In this document: piece after piece, positions 1 to 6,804 of the stretch
Layout: each line of letters begins with the position of its first letter
Position numbering within the stretch: the first letter of the stretch is position 1
DNA from: an uncultured cyanobacterium
Lineage (GTDB): Bacteria > Cyanobacteriota > Cyanobacteriia > Cyanobacteriales > Chroococcidiopsidaceae
Assembly (NCBI GenBank): GCA_946221495.1
Contig: CAMIFA010000170.1
Location: forward strand, 1 to 10,123
Length of the DNA: 10,123 nucleotides
Direction of reading: 5' to 3'
Translations under genes and position numbers: made by a program
The notes under the pieces: generated by a model
The model's input: the letters and a program-made list of their open reading frames with translations, nothing else
Database searches by the model: none
Told to the model about the DNA's origin: nothing

Positions 1-3
1 ATT

Positions 4-40
4 GGGGTCCCCTCTGGGGATGGGGGGAGACCCCCGCACG
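4..40. repeat. GC-rich dispersed repeat with nested hairpins
   Basis: A short G/C-rich block in otherwise A/T-rich DNA. GGGGTC (4-9) can pair with GACCCC (29-34), and inside it TCCCC (8-12) can pair with GGGGA (16-20). Positions 22-40 match the reverse complement of 1082-1100 at 17 of 19 bases, so two related copies face each other across the larE-like gene. Such G/C-rich palindromic units are widespread in heterocystous cyanobacteria. No function is visible. The rest of 41-193 holds no gene or clear promoter that I can see. Confidence 0.6.
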
Positions 41-229
41 CAAGTTTGCGCTTTTAAGTTTTGAGCTTGAAAAGATCAGAGACTAAGAGTAATTAAGGGA
101 TTAATTCTTTTAACTCAACATTTAACACTTAAAATTCATCACTGGAGCGCAGCGACTAGCCTCTCGCCGCTAATTCGATCTCTACAATGGAGTTTGTATG
201 GTGTTGGGTATTGGGCAAAGTGGGAAATA

Positions 230-1054
230 ATGCTACATAAAATTGAGCAACTGAAAAACTTATTTGCAGAAATGGAGCAGGCTTTGATTGCCTACTCTGG
301 TGGCGTTGATAGTACCCTGGTTGCTAAAATTGCTTACGATGTCTTAGGCGATCGCGCTTTGGCTGTTACGGCTGTTTCTCCGTCGTTGTTGCCAGAAGAA
401 TTGGAAGATGCTTCCTTGCAGGCTGCACAAATTGGTATTGCCCATCAGGTAGTCCATACTCAGGAAATGGACAACCCAAATTACACAGCTAATCCAGTTA
501 ATCGCTGCTATTTCTGTAAAAGTGAATTGCACGATACCCTAAAACCGTTAGCAACGCAGTTGGGATATGAGTATGTAGTCGACGGCGTGAATGCCGATGA
601 TTTGCGGGATTATCGCCCTGGAATTGCGGCAGCAAAAGAAAGAGGTGTGCGATCGCCTTTAGCAGAATTAGGTATCACTAAATCCCAAGTGCGGCAAGTG
701 TCCCAACATTTGAGTTTACCTTGGTGGGATAAACCAGCGCAACCATGCCTTAGTTCCCGCTTTCCCTACGGCGAAGAAATTACTGTAGCTAAGTTACAAC
801 GAGTAGGACGTGCAGAGATTTATCTGCGGCGCTTGGGTTGGCAGAATTTGCGAGTACGTTCTGAGGGTGATACAGCGCGAATTGAGTTAGCGCCAGAACA
901 AATTAAGGACTTTGTGTTGACAACAGATTTACAGGCGATCGTTGCAGCGTTTCAAGGATTTGGCTTTGTGTATGTGACGCTGGATTTGGAAGGTTATCGC
1001 AGTGGTAAATTAAATTCTTTTTTGACGCAGGTTCCCACATCCTTGAAGATTTAA
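230..1054 (+). CDS. larE: LarE-type ATP-dependent sulfur transferase (PP-loop)
   Basis: Cytosolic PP-loop protein of the LarE family. LarE activates, by adenylylation, the carboxylated nicotinate precursor of the nickel-pincer nucleotide cofactor of lactate racemase and installs sulfur in it. Numbering from the ATG at 230 (274 aa): the PP-loop SGGVDS is at 23-28, RCYFCK has Cys93 and Cys96, and PCLSSRFPYG has Cys173, the place of the sacrificial cysteine in Lactobacillus LarE. Three cysteines suggest the iron-sulfur-cluster variant described for Thermotoga LarE rather than the single-turnover type; this is inference. An in-frame TTG at 194 would add 12 residues ahead of the family's usual start, so I chose the ATG, preceded by a purine-rich GGGAAA. 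No larA, larB or larC homologue lies in the window, so the true acceptor in this organism is uncertain. It is flanked by inverted copies of a GC-rich repeat. Confidence 0.88.
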   Translation: MLHKIEQLKNLFAEMEQALIAYSGGVDSTLVAKIAYDVLGDRALAVTAVSPSLLPEELEDASLQAAQIGIAHQVVHTQEMDNPNYTANPVNRCYFCKSELHDTLKPLATQLGYEYVVDGVNADDLRDYRPGIAAAKERGVRSPLAELGITKSQVRQVSQHLSLPWWDKPAQPCLSSRFPYGEEITVAKLQRVGRAEIYLRRLGWQNLRVRSEGDTARIELAPEQIKDFVLTTDLQAIVAAFQGFGFVYVTLDLEGYRSGKLNSFLTQVPTSLKI

Positions 1055-1115
1055 ACCGCCACGACGCAAAGGAGGACACTTCGTGCGGGGGTTTCCCCCG
1101 TTGAGTAAAGTGTCC
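1054..1115. repeat. Dispersed repeat with two nested hairpins after larE
   Basis: Begins in the larE stop codon with AACCGCC followed by ACGCAAAGG, a motif related to the repeats at 6736-6770 and 7014-7046. It then forms a strong nested stem: GGACACTT (1074-1081) pairs with AAGTGTCC (1108-1115), and CGGGGG (1086-1091) pairs with CCCCCG (1095-1100) around a TTT loop. Positions 1082-1100 are an inverted relative of 22-40. No T-run follows, so it is not a standard intrinsic terminator, but in RNA it could separate larE from the downstream gene or stabilise transcript ends. The ribosome binding site of the next gene (AGAGGA, 1123-1128) starts just beyond it. Confidence 0.65.
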
Positions 1116-1135
1116 GTGAAGCAGAGGAAAGAAGC

Positions 1136-1813
1136 ATGATTAAGCTTGAGAATGTTGTTCCTTGGGGACGTTCTATGCAGGAATACATCAGGATGTTTGA
1201 CTTGACACCTGATGAACTTAAGTCATCAATTCTCGATTGTGCTGGTGGTCCTGCTAGCTTTAATGCGGAAATGACACGCCTTGGTTATAAAGTTATTTCT
1301 TGCGATCCGATTTATCAGTTTACTGGTGATGAAATTAGGCAACGGGTTAACGAGACTTGCGAAAAAATTATTGATGGTGTGCGGGTAACTTATGATAATT
1401 TTTTTTGGCGAGATATTCAGTCTCCTGAACATTTAGGACAAATTAGAATTGCGGCTATGCGTCAGTTTCTGGAGGATTTTTCGCTAGGCATTAAAGAAGG
1501 GCGCTATGTAACAGATCAATTGCCTGTGTTGTCTTTTAATAAGAGTCAATTTGATTTAGCTTTGTGTTCCCATTTTTTGTTTACTTATTCAGAACAACTA
1601 GGCTTAGATTTTCATCTTGCCTCTATTTTAGAAATGCGTAGAGTAGCAAAAGAAGTACGCATTTTTCCTCTATTAGTACACTTTTCTGGGGAAATATCAC
1701 CATTGCTGCAAATTATTATGGGTGAACTACAGAAGCGTGGGTATAAGGTAGAAATTAAGCAAGTTCCTTATGAATTTCAAAAGGGTGGAAATAAGATGTT
1801 ACGCATTTTTTAA
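1136..1813 (+). CDS. Class I SAM-dependent methyltransferase-like protein
   Basis: A 225-residue soluble protein with a degenerate Rossmann-type methyltransferase core. ILDCAGGPASF (32-42) fits the glycine-rich SAM-binding motif I, Asp57 in VISCDP is the expected ribose-binding acidic residue at the end of strand 2, and FDLALCSHFLF (139-149) fits motif IV. After that comes a segment like the late strands of the fold (EVRIFPLL, about 173-180). The substrate is unknown and I cannot assign a named pathway. Similar stand-alone proteins are often annotated simply as SAM-dependent methyltransferase. The start is supported by AGAGGA eight bases upstream. The repeat hairpin between it and larE suggests separate expression, although both genes face the same way. 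Confidence 0.72.
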   Translation: MIKLENVVPWGRSMQEYIRMFDLTPDELKSSILDCAGGPASFNAEMTRLGYKVISCDPIYQFTGDEIRQRVNETCEKIIDGVRVTYDNFFWRDIQSPEHLGQIRIAAMRQFLEDFSLGIKEGRYVTDQLPVLSFNKSQFDLALCSHFLFTYSEQLGLDFHLASILEMRRVAKEVRIFPLLVHFSGEISPLLQIIMGELQKRGYKVEIKQVPYEFQKGGNKMLRIF

Positions 1814-1920
1814 AACTGATAATTAGATAATAGACTTGAAGCGCGATCGCAGGCAGTAATTAGTTAAATCATGTCTTGGTTTGGGAAGCATAAAAGTAAA
1901 GCTACTAAATTCAAGGCAAG

Positions 1921-2859
1921 ATGATATCTGTAAATTTAAGGAAAACAGCGCAGAAGTGGGAATTTGAAAGTGAAGCTGCCCTAGAAGATTTTATTTGGGC
2001 TAATTTAAAGAAACTACTTAAATTAACTCCTCTAAAGCGGCAATATCGTGTTAATGGTCAAATCTGTGACATCATAGCGGCGGATAAAAATAAGCGATTA
2101 GTGTTGCTGGAACTAAAAAATGGTGAAGATAGATATATTGTCCAGCAGCTAACTCGTTATTATGATGCTTTGCTAGAGGAGAAACCATTTAAAGAAGATA
2201 TAGATTATGGGCAACCTGTCCGATTAATGGCAGTTACACCAAATTTTCATAGAGATAACTTAACGGATAGAAAGTATAATCATCTATCTATTCAATTTTT
2301 GAAGTTTAATATTTTGATAGATGGAAATAAGTTTTATTTACAGTTAAAAGATATAGATACAGAAGAAGTTTCACAATTAGAAATACCCTACCTAGAAAAA
2401 GATAGCCCTGAGAATATACCTACACCTCCTAGAGCGCTGCTTAACCTATTCAGTAAAGGTGATAATGATGCTTATGAAGTGCTGTTGCAAATTCGAGCTA
2501 AAATTCTTAGATTCGATAAGCGAATGAAAGAAATGAGTGCTTCTGGAGTTGTCGCTTATGGTAAAGGAAAGAGTAAACCATGTGTAGAAATTCGTCTTTT
2601 AAGTTACTCGAAGAAGCCAGGAATATTCCTATGACTACTAAATCCTAGAGTGATATTTAATCAAAGAAGGATATGCAGAATGGGCATCGTTACTAATTGG
2701 AAGAGTGTTTCACAAATTTATTATCAACCGAAGGGGAAAATGAGTGCTAGCGATATATGGACGTTTGAAGAATATATAAAGCTTATAGGTGAAAAGAAAT
2801 CTAATTTTTTAGAAGTGATAGTCGATTTAGCTTTAGAAACATGGCTAAAAAGGCTTTAA
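1921..2859 (+). pseudogene. NucS/RecB-like nuclease-domain gene, split by an in-frame TGA
   Basis: The frame is open from the ATG at 1921 to the TAA at 2857-2859 except for one TGA at 2632-2634. The first part (237 aa) has a PD-(D/E)XK core like that of NucS (formerly DUF91): Glu22, Asp50 in QICDII, Glu64 and Lys66 in LLELKNG, then QQLTRYY (75-81), the downstream Gln/Tyr motif of the NucS/RecB nuclease fold. The second part (from 2635) reads in the same frame and ends in LALETWLKRL, which looks like the natural C-terminus of the same protein. A single G-to-A change of a Trp codon (TGG to TGA) would explain the break; the sequence there would read IFL-W-LLNP. The catalytic half survives, so a truncated 237-aa nuclease-like protein could still be made. 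An alternative is that 1921-2634 is a functional shorter gene. It is unlikely that 2650-2859 is an independent gene, because its GTG start has no family support. Confidence 0.72.
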
Positions 2860-2900
2860 AAGAAGTTGAAGCGATCGCCCCTCGATAAGAAGTAAAACCT

Positions 2901-2936
2901 ATGTTTATGTCTTGGCAAGAATTATACAAATAATCA
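2901..2936 (+). pseudogene. Detached N-terminal segment of the antitoxin-like gene
   Basis: Reads MFMSWQELYK then TAA (2931-2933), in frame with the antitoxin-like gene that follows. With one sense codon in place of TAA, the frame from 2901 (or from the ATG at 2907) would give a protein of about 77-79 residues. An A/G-rich stretch (AAGAAG, 2887-2892) lies upstream as a possible ribosome binding site. Confidence 0.45.
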
Positions 2937-3140
2937 ATGCAGTTATCAGTGAGCGATCGCCTGTTATTAGTAGAAGCAATTGTGCGATCGCTTAGTAATG
3001 AACTTAGACCACGCCAACCACTACCAGAAGGAGTATTAGAACGCTTACGTGGGAGTTTGAAAACAGATGCCCCAGCACCAACTGATGAAGAAATTGAGGC
3101 TATTTTAGAACAACGTTTAGAGGAAAAATACCTTAAGTGA
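2937..3140 (+). CDS. Antitoxin-like protein of a VapBC-type pair, N-terminus probably lost
   Basis: A 67-residue acidic protein (MQLSVSDRLLLVEAIVRSL at the start, a Glu-rich end with EEIEAILEQRLEEKYLK) of the kind that precedes PIN-domain toxins in cyanobacteria. Its TGA overlaps the GTG of the next gene by two bases, a translational coupling typical of toxin-antitoxin pairs. Reading upstream in the same frame gives MFMSWQELYK from 2901, then TAA at 2931-2933, then S-M-Q. That looks like the usual N-terminal helix (MSWQELY.. before MQL) interrupted by a one-base change, for example of GAA or CAA to TAA. Translation could restart at 2937, but no good ribosome binding site is present. The partner toxin is itself broken. 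The homology call is from pattern memory, not a search. Confidence 0.6.
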   Translation: MQLSVSDRLLLVEAIVRSLSNELRPRQPLPEGVLERLRGSLKTDAPAPTDEEIEAILEQRLEEKYLK

Positions 3141-3565
3141 GGGTATTGATAGATACAAATATTATTCTGGATTTTCTACTAGAACGAGAACCATTTACGA
3201 TAGAAGCTGAAGCTCTATTACAGACTGTCAAGTCTGGAGAAATTCAGGGATATGTAACTGCAACAACCTTAACAGATATTTTCTACATCGCTAGAAAGAA
3301 CAAAGGTGTTCAAAGAGCAAAACAGGATATCTCTGATCTTCTAGTAATCATACAAATCTGTACCGTTGACCGCAGTATTCTAGAGACAGCAATAGCGTCT
3401 AACTTACCTGATGCCCGAAGATGCAGTTCAGTTAGCTTGAGCAATTTTCGAGAATCTGGATGTAATTGTCACTCGTGATCTACAAGGTTTTGCTGGTGCT
3501 ACCTTGCCAATTCTGTCAGCAGGTGATAATTGCAGCTTTTATCTGAGAATCCTGAATCAAACTAG
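3137..3565 (+). pseudogene. VapC-like PIN-domain toxin, broken by frameshifts and a stop
   Basis: PIN-domain ribonuclease of the VapC type. The intact N-terminal part shows VLIDTNIILDFLLER with Asp6 and TLTDIFYIARK with Asp47, two of the acidic metal-binding residues. At about 3413-3416 one extra base shifts the frame. In the shifted frame (from 3417) the expected EDAVQLA, a TGA (3438-3440) where Cys would fit, then LDVIVTRDLQGFAGATLP follow, carrying the remaining acidic positions. A second, opposite one-base shift at about 3525-3530 returns to the original frame with LQLLSENPESN and a TAG at 3563-3565. The rebuilt gene is 429 nt, about 142 aa, normal for the family. As it stands, the product from 3137 stops at 3478 (113 aa) without half of its active site, so it is almost certainly inactive. 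The GTG start overlaps the antitoxin stop. Confidence 0.8.
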
Positions 3566-3624
3566 CCAAAGAAGCTGTAATACATTCAATTTACATAAAT
3601 ATTGGCTCTGATTTAGGTTTAAGC

Positions 3625-3655
3625 TTTTTGACTTTTAACTTTTGACTTAACTTAA
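3625..3655. repeat. TTTTGACTTTTAACTTTTGACTT-like short repeat tract
   Basis: Near-tandem heptamer-like units (TTTTGAC, TTTTAAC, TTTTGAC, then TTAAC) upstream of the phosphatase gene. Such tracts are scattered through cyanobacterial intergenic DNA. The two TTGACT hexamers (3628-3633 and 3642-3647) could act as -35 elements, but no good -10 box stands at the right distance, so I do not call a promoter. Confidence 0.4.
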
Positions 3656-3684
3656 GATTGAGTTTGTGTAACCAATTCTATTGC

Positions 3685-4380
3685 ATGACTCAAACTATCT
3701 GGATTGCCCGACACGGCAACCGCATCGACTTCGTTAACCCCGAATGGTTTAATACAGCAGAACGACGCTATGATCCACCGCTTTCTGATGATGGGGTAGT
3801 GCAAGCTTACCAACTAGGGCAACGCCTAAAGAAAGAAAACATTGCCCATATTTTCGCCTCACCGTTTTTACGCACAGTGCAAACCGCCAACCAAATTGCG
3901 GAAGCCTTGGATTTGCCAATTAAACTTGAGTCAGGCTTAAGCGAGTTTCTTAACCCCGCTTGGATGTCAGCAACGCCAGAAAGAATGTCAGTTGAGGCAC
4001 TAACAGAAATCTTCCCAAGAATTGACACTAGCTATAGTTCGCGTGTTATTGCTGAGTATCCTGAAACAGAATCACAAGCATTCTCCAGATCGGGGAAAAC
4101 AGCAACACTTCTAGCAGATAAATTTATGCCAGAGGATATCTTACTAGTAGGTCACGGTGCATCGGTACTAGGGGCAACAATGGGCTTAGTTGGTGAAATC
4201 GCCAAAACCAAAGTCAAAGCTTCTCTGTGCTGCTTAGTAAAAGTTGTGCGTCAAGACATAGATACTGACAATATTGAATTAGTGGCTGTCCCCAGCGAAA
4301 CTTCGCCAAAATGGGTGTTGGAATTACATGGGGATACTTCCCACTTAACTGAAATTGAAGAAGTAATCCGATTTAACTAG
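3685..4380 (+). CDS. Histidine phosphatase superfamily protein
   Basis: A 231-residue cytosolic phosphatase of the histidine phosphatase (phosphoglycerate mutase-like) superfamily. The phosphate pocket is complete: Arg9-His10-Gly11 (nucleophile His10), Arg63 in SPFLRTVQTA, Glu87 in LSEFL as the likely acid/base, and His157 in LLVGHGAS. The long insert after the RHG motif and the PPLSDDGVVQA segment recall the UBASH3/STS-like branch more than the glycolytic dPGM branch, so the substrate is not predictable. A TTG at 3658 would add nine residues (MSLCNQFYC) that do not look like family sequence, so I chose the ATG at 3685. The glucokinase gene starts four bases after the stop, so the two are very likely co-transcribed. 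A role on a sugar phosphate is an inference from that pairing only. Confidence 0.87.
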   Translation: MTQTIWIARHGNRIDFVNPEWFNTAERRYDPPLSDDGVVQAYQLGQRLKKENIAHIFASPFLRTVQTANQIAEALDLPIKLESGLSEFLNPAWMSATPERMSVEALTEIFPRIDTSYSSRVIAEYPETESQAFSRSGKTATLLADKFMPEDILLVGHGASVLGATMGLVGEIAKTKVKASLCCLVKVVRQDIDTDNIELVAVPSETSPKWVLELHGDTSHLTEIEEVIRFN

Positions 4381-4384
4381 CAAC

Positions 4385-5401
4385 ATGACATTACTACTAG
4401 CAGGAGATATTGGCGGTACTAAAACTATTCTGCGCTTAGTGCAAAGTCTATCGGGATTGAATACTGTTTATGAGGAACGCTACCCCAGCAGTGAATTTCC
4501 CGATTTAGTGCCGATAGTGCAGCAATTTTTGGCAACAGCTAAGGCATCCACACCCCAAAAAGCTTGTTTTGCGATCGCAGGTCCTGTTGTTAACAATACT
4601 GCCAAGCTGACGAATTTAACTTGGTTTTTGGATGCTAAACGTCTAGAACAAGAATTAGGAATTGCTAGTATTTCTCTAATTAACGACTTTGCTGCTGTTG
4701 GCTATGGCGTTTTGGGTTTAGATGCTTCAGATTTATACACCTTACAGCCTGGGAAACCTCAGCCAGCTGCCCCGATCGCGGTAATTGGTGCTGGTACTGG
4801 CTTAGGACAAGGATTTTTAATTCAACAGGGATCTTATCAAGTCTTTGGTTCCGAAGGTGGACACGCCGACTTTGCACCCCGTTCTGAGTTGGAATTTCTG
4901 TTATTGAAGTATCTGCTTGATAAACACAATATCCAGCGAATTTCAGTTGAACGAGTTGTTTCTGGTCAAGGTATTGTCGCAATTTATCAGTTTTTGCGAG
5001 ATCGACAAATTGCTAGTGAATCACCTGATGTTGCCCAAGTAGTTAAAATGTGGGAACAACAAACTGGACGTAGAGAAAAGACTGTTGATCCTGCTGCTAC
5101 TATTTCTTGTGCTGCCTTAGAAAAGCGCGATCGCTTGTCAGAACAAACTATGCAGCTATTTATCGAAGCCTACGGCGCTGAGGCTGGTAATCTTGCCCTC
5201 AAACTCTTACCCTATGGTGGTCTTTACGTCGCTGGTGGCATTGCTGCCAAAAATCTATCATTGCTTCAAGAGGGTGGTTTTTTACGTGCTTTTACTACTA
5301 AAGGTCGCATGAGTGGGCTACTTGAAAATATCCCAGTGCATATTGTCTTAAACTCAAAAGTAGGATTAATTGGAGCTGCGATCGCGGCTGCTAGATTGTA
5401 G
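4385..5401 (+). CDS. glk: Glucokinase (Glk family)
   Basis: ATP-dependent glucokinase that makes glucose 6-phosphate from glucose in the cytosol, feeding glycolysis and the oxidative pentose phosphate pathway. It is 338 aa, close to the usual length for the bacterial Glk family (hexokinase/actin fold), and not a ROK kinase: the ROK zinc-binding cysteine motif is absent. Phosphate 1 loop GDIGGTKT is at 7-14, the catalytic Asp101 sits in LINDFAAVGYG (98-108), phosphate 2 GAGTGLGQ at 135-142, and the glucose ligands Glu157 and His160 in SEGGHADF plus Glu189 in ERVVSGQG align with E. coli Glk. LYVAGGIAAK is the adenosine motif. It starts four bases after the phosphatase stop, without a clear Shine-Dalgarno, so translational coupling is likely. 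It converges on a sugar-binding lipoprotein gene 11 bp away, with no visible terminator hairpin. Confidence 0.95.
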   Translation: MTLLLAGDIGGTKTILRLVQSLSGLNTVYEERYPSSEFPDLVPIVQQFLATAKASTPQKACFAIAGPVVNNTAKLTNLTWFLDAKRLEQELGIASISLINDFAAVGYGVLGLDASDLYTLQPGKPQPAAPIAVIGAGTGLGQGFLIQQGSYQVFGSEGGHADFAPRSELEFLLLKYLLDKHNIQRISVERVVSGQGIVAIYQFLRDRQIASESPDVAQVVKMWEQQTGRREKTVDPAATISCAALEKRDRLSEQTMQLFIEAYGAEAGNLALKLLPYGGLYVAGGIAAKNLSLLQEGGFLRAFTTKGRMSGLLENIPVHIVLNSKVGLIGAAIAAARL

Positions 5402-5412
5402 ATTAGGGCGTA

Positions 5413-6666
5413 CTACTGAAAAATTAAATCTAACCGTTGCTGGGCTTCCTTAAGTGCCTCAATCGGTGTTTTGCCTAATAATACCCCTTCCAGCGCCCGC
5501 CCTAAATTTTCCGAAAGTCGGTTGTATCTAGGGAAAATAGGACGCGATCGCCCATACTTTGCTTGTTCTAAAAATACCTTTACTGCTGGTTGTGCAGCCA
5601 CAAATGCCTGATATTTTTCATTCTCTCGTGCCTTGAGGTTCACTGGTAAATAACCTGTACCAATCGCCCATTGAAGTTGAAATTCCTCACTTAATACAAA
5701 TTGGGCAAACTTCAGCGCTGCTTTTTCTTTTTGGGGTGTTGTTTTCATTACAAATAAATTCTCACCCCCAATCGCCGTTGCCGGTTTCACACCAGCCGGA
5801 ATTGGAAAAACCCCAAAATCGACTTTAGTAGCTTTAAATTGTCCCAGTGTCCAAGGACCAGTTAATTGCATTGCCACTTTACCCGCCAGAAAATTATCAA
5901 TCTCAAAGCCACGTTCCGGCAAAGACAGAACAGCTGAACCATCCGCAATTAAATCACGCCAAAATTGCAAAGCGGCGATCGCGCCTGCATTCACTATTGC
6001 TGGTGACTGCTGATCAGCACTAATCAACTCCCCGCCACCACTCCACATAAACGGTAGCCACAGGAATACGGCAAAGTCTCCCTTACCCAAAGGCAACAAC
6101 ATTCCATGTTGATCCGTTCGCTTGTCGCCATTTGTATCAATAGTTAACTGACGCGCTACTTGTCGCAACTGATCCCAAGTACGGGGTAAATCAGTAATTC
6201 CCGCCGCCTTAAATAAGCTAGGACGGTAAAAAACTCCTACATTGTTTGTCCCAAATGGTACAGACCAAGTATGACCTTGATAATTCATTGATTCAAACAA
6301 CACCGGATCAATTTCATCTTTTACTGATGATGCTGCTAGCCAATTTTCTAAAGGTTTAATTGCGTTCAATTCAACTAATTGACCTGTAATTGTGGCGTTA
6401 AACCACAATAAATCCGGTGCTGCATTTCCTACCACCGCAGCTAAAATCTTGGGTAGTTGTTGATCCGCTTGCCCTACATACAACGATTCCACCTGAATAT
6501 CTGGGTTTTCCTTGTTAAATCGATCCACCAGTATTTGTAAGACATCCCGATTTTGAGGCGGATTCACTCCCTGCCAAAGCGTTATTCTTGTAATACCAGT
6601 ATCAGGTAGAACCTGACAGCCGCCTAAAGCTAGGACTACAAGCAGTAACAGTAATTTGAACCTCAT
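5413..6666 (-). CDS. Sugar ABC transporter substrate-binding lipoprotein (orphan)
   Basis: A 417-residue periplasmic binding protein of the extracellular solute-binding family 1 (MalE-like). The signal is MRFKLLLLLVVLALGGC with a lipobox (LGGC, Cys17), so it is expected to be lipid-anchored in the inner membrane facing the periplasm. Recognisable elements are TLWQGVNPPQNRDVLQ, the PDLLWFNAT hinge-side segment, VPFGTNNVGVFYRPSLFKAAG (136-156), and the late SEEFQLQWAIGTGYLPVN (326-343). Asp177-Thr-Asn-Gly-Asp-Lys-Arg-Thr-Asp185 resembles a Ca2+-binding loop. An in-frame ATG at 6825 would extend it through the inverted-repeat element at 6711-6804, giving an N-terminus with no signal peptide at the start. 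The ATG at 6666 directly before the signal peptide is therefore chosen. No permease gene follows it on its own strand, so it probably works with a transporter encoded elsewhere or with the divergent one. The substrate is unknown, probably a mono- or oligosaccharide. Confidence 0.88.
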   Translation of the reverse strand: MRFKLLLLLVVLALGGCQVLPDTGITRITLWQGVNPPQNRDVLQILVDRFNKENPDIQVESLYVGQADQQLPKILAAVVGNAAPDLLWFNATITGQLVELNAIKPLENWLAASSVKDEIDPVLFESMNYQGHTWSVPFGTNNVGVFYRPSLFKAAGITDLPRTWDQLRQVARQLTIDTNGDKRTDQHGMLLPLGKGDFAVFLWLPFMWSGGGELISADQQSPAIVNAGAIAALQFWRDLIADGSAVLSLPERGFEIDNFLAGKVAMQLTGPWTLGQFKATKVDFGVFPIPAGVKPATAIGGENLFVMKTTPQKEKAALKFAQFVLSEEFQLQWAIGTGYLPVNLKARENEKYQAFVAAQPAVKVFLEQAKYGRSRPIFPRYNRLSENLGRALEGVLLGKTPIEALKEAQQRLDLIFQ

Positions 6667-6710
6667 TGTTAATAACTGATCCAGAAGTTTTCCAAATTTC
6701 TTTACTTTAA

Positions 6711-6804
6711 TAGGACTTACGCACGAGTAACCCAAAAACGAACCGCCAAGGACACGAAGTACACAAAGGAATAAGAGTTTGAGAGAGTTTTTGCGTAAGT
6801 CCTG
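6711..6804. mobile_element. MITE-like element with 13-bp inverted ends
   Basis: A 94-bp non-coding unit. The left end TAGGACTTACGCA (6711-6723) and the right end TGCGTAAGTCCTG (6792-6804) are inverted repeats, identical over 12 bp, with only the outermost base differing. TTTAA occurs directly outside each end (6706-6710 and 6805-6809), as a 5-bp target-site duplication would. The interior carries AAACGAACCGCCAAGG and ACACAAAGGA, cyanobacterial dispersed-repeat sequence. It is too short to encode a transposase, so any movement would need one in trans. It sits 44 bp upstream of the minus-strand binding-protein start, where it could supply or disrupt promoter sequence. Confidence 0.7.

Noticed and set aside
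1..60. CRISPR-like or tandem array in the GC-rich opening
   Set aside because: No regularly spaced direct repeats; the structure is a single nested hairpin of a dispersed repeat.
2841..2888. Tiny ORF MAKKALKEVEAIAPR overlapping the end of the nuclease gene
   Set aside because: Fifteen codons without family support; it is in frame with the antitoxin-like gene but separated by two stops, so it is probably chance.
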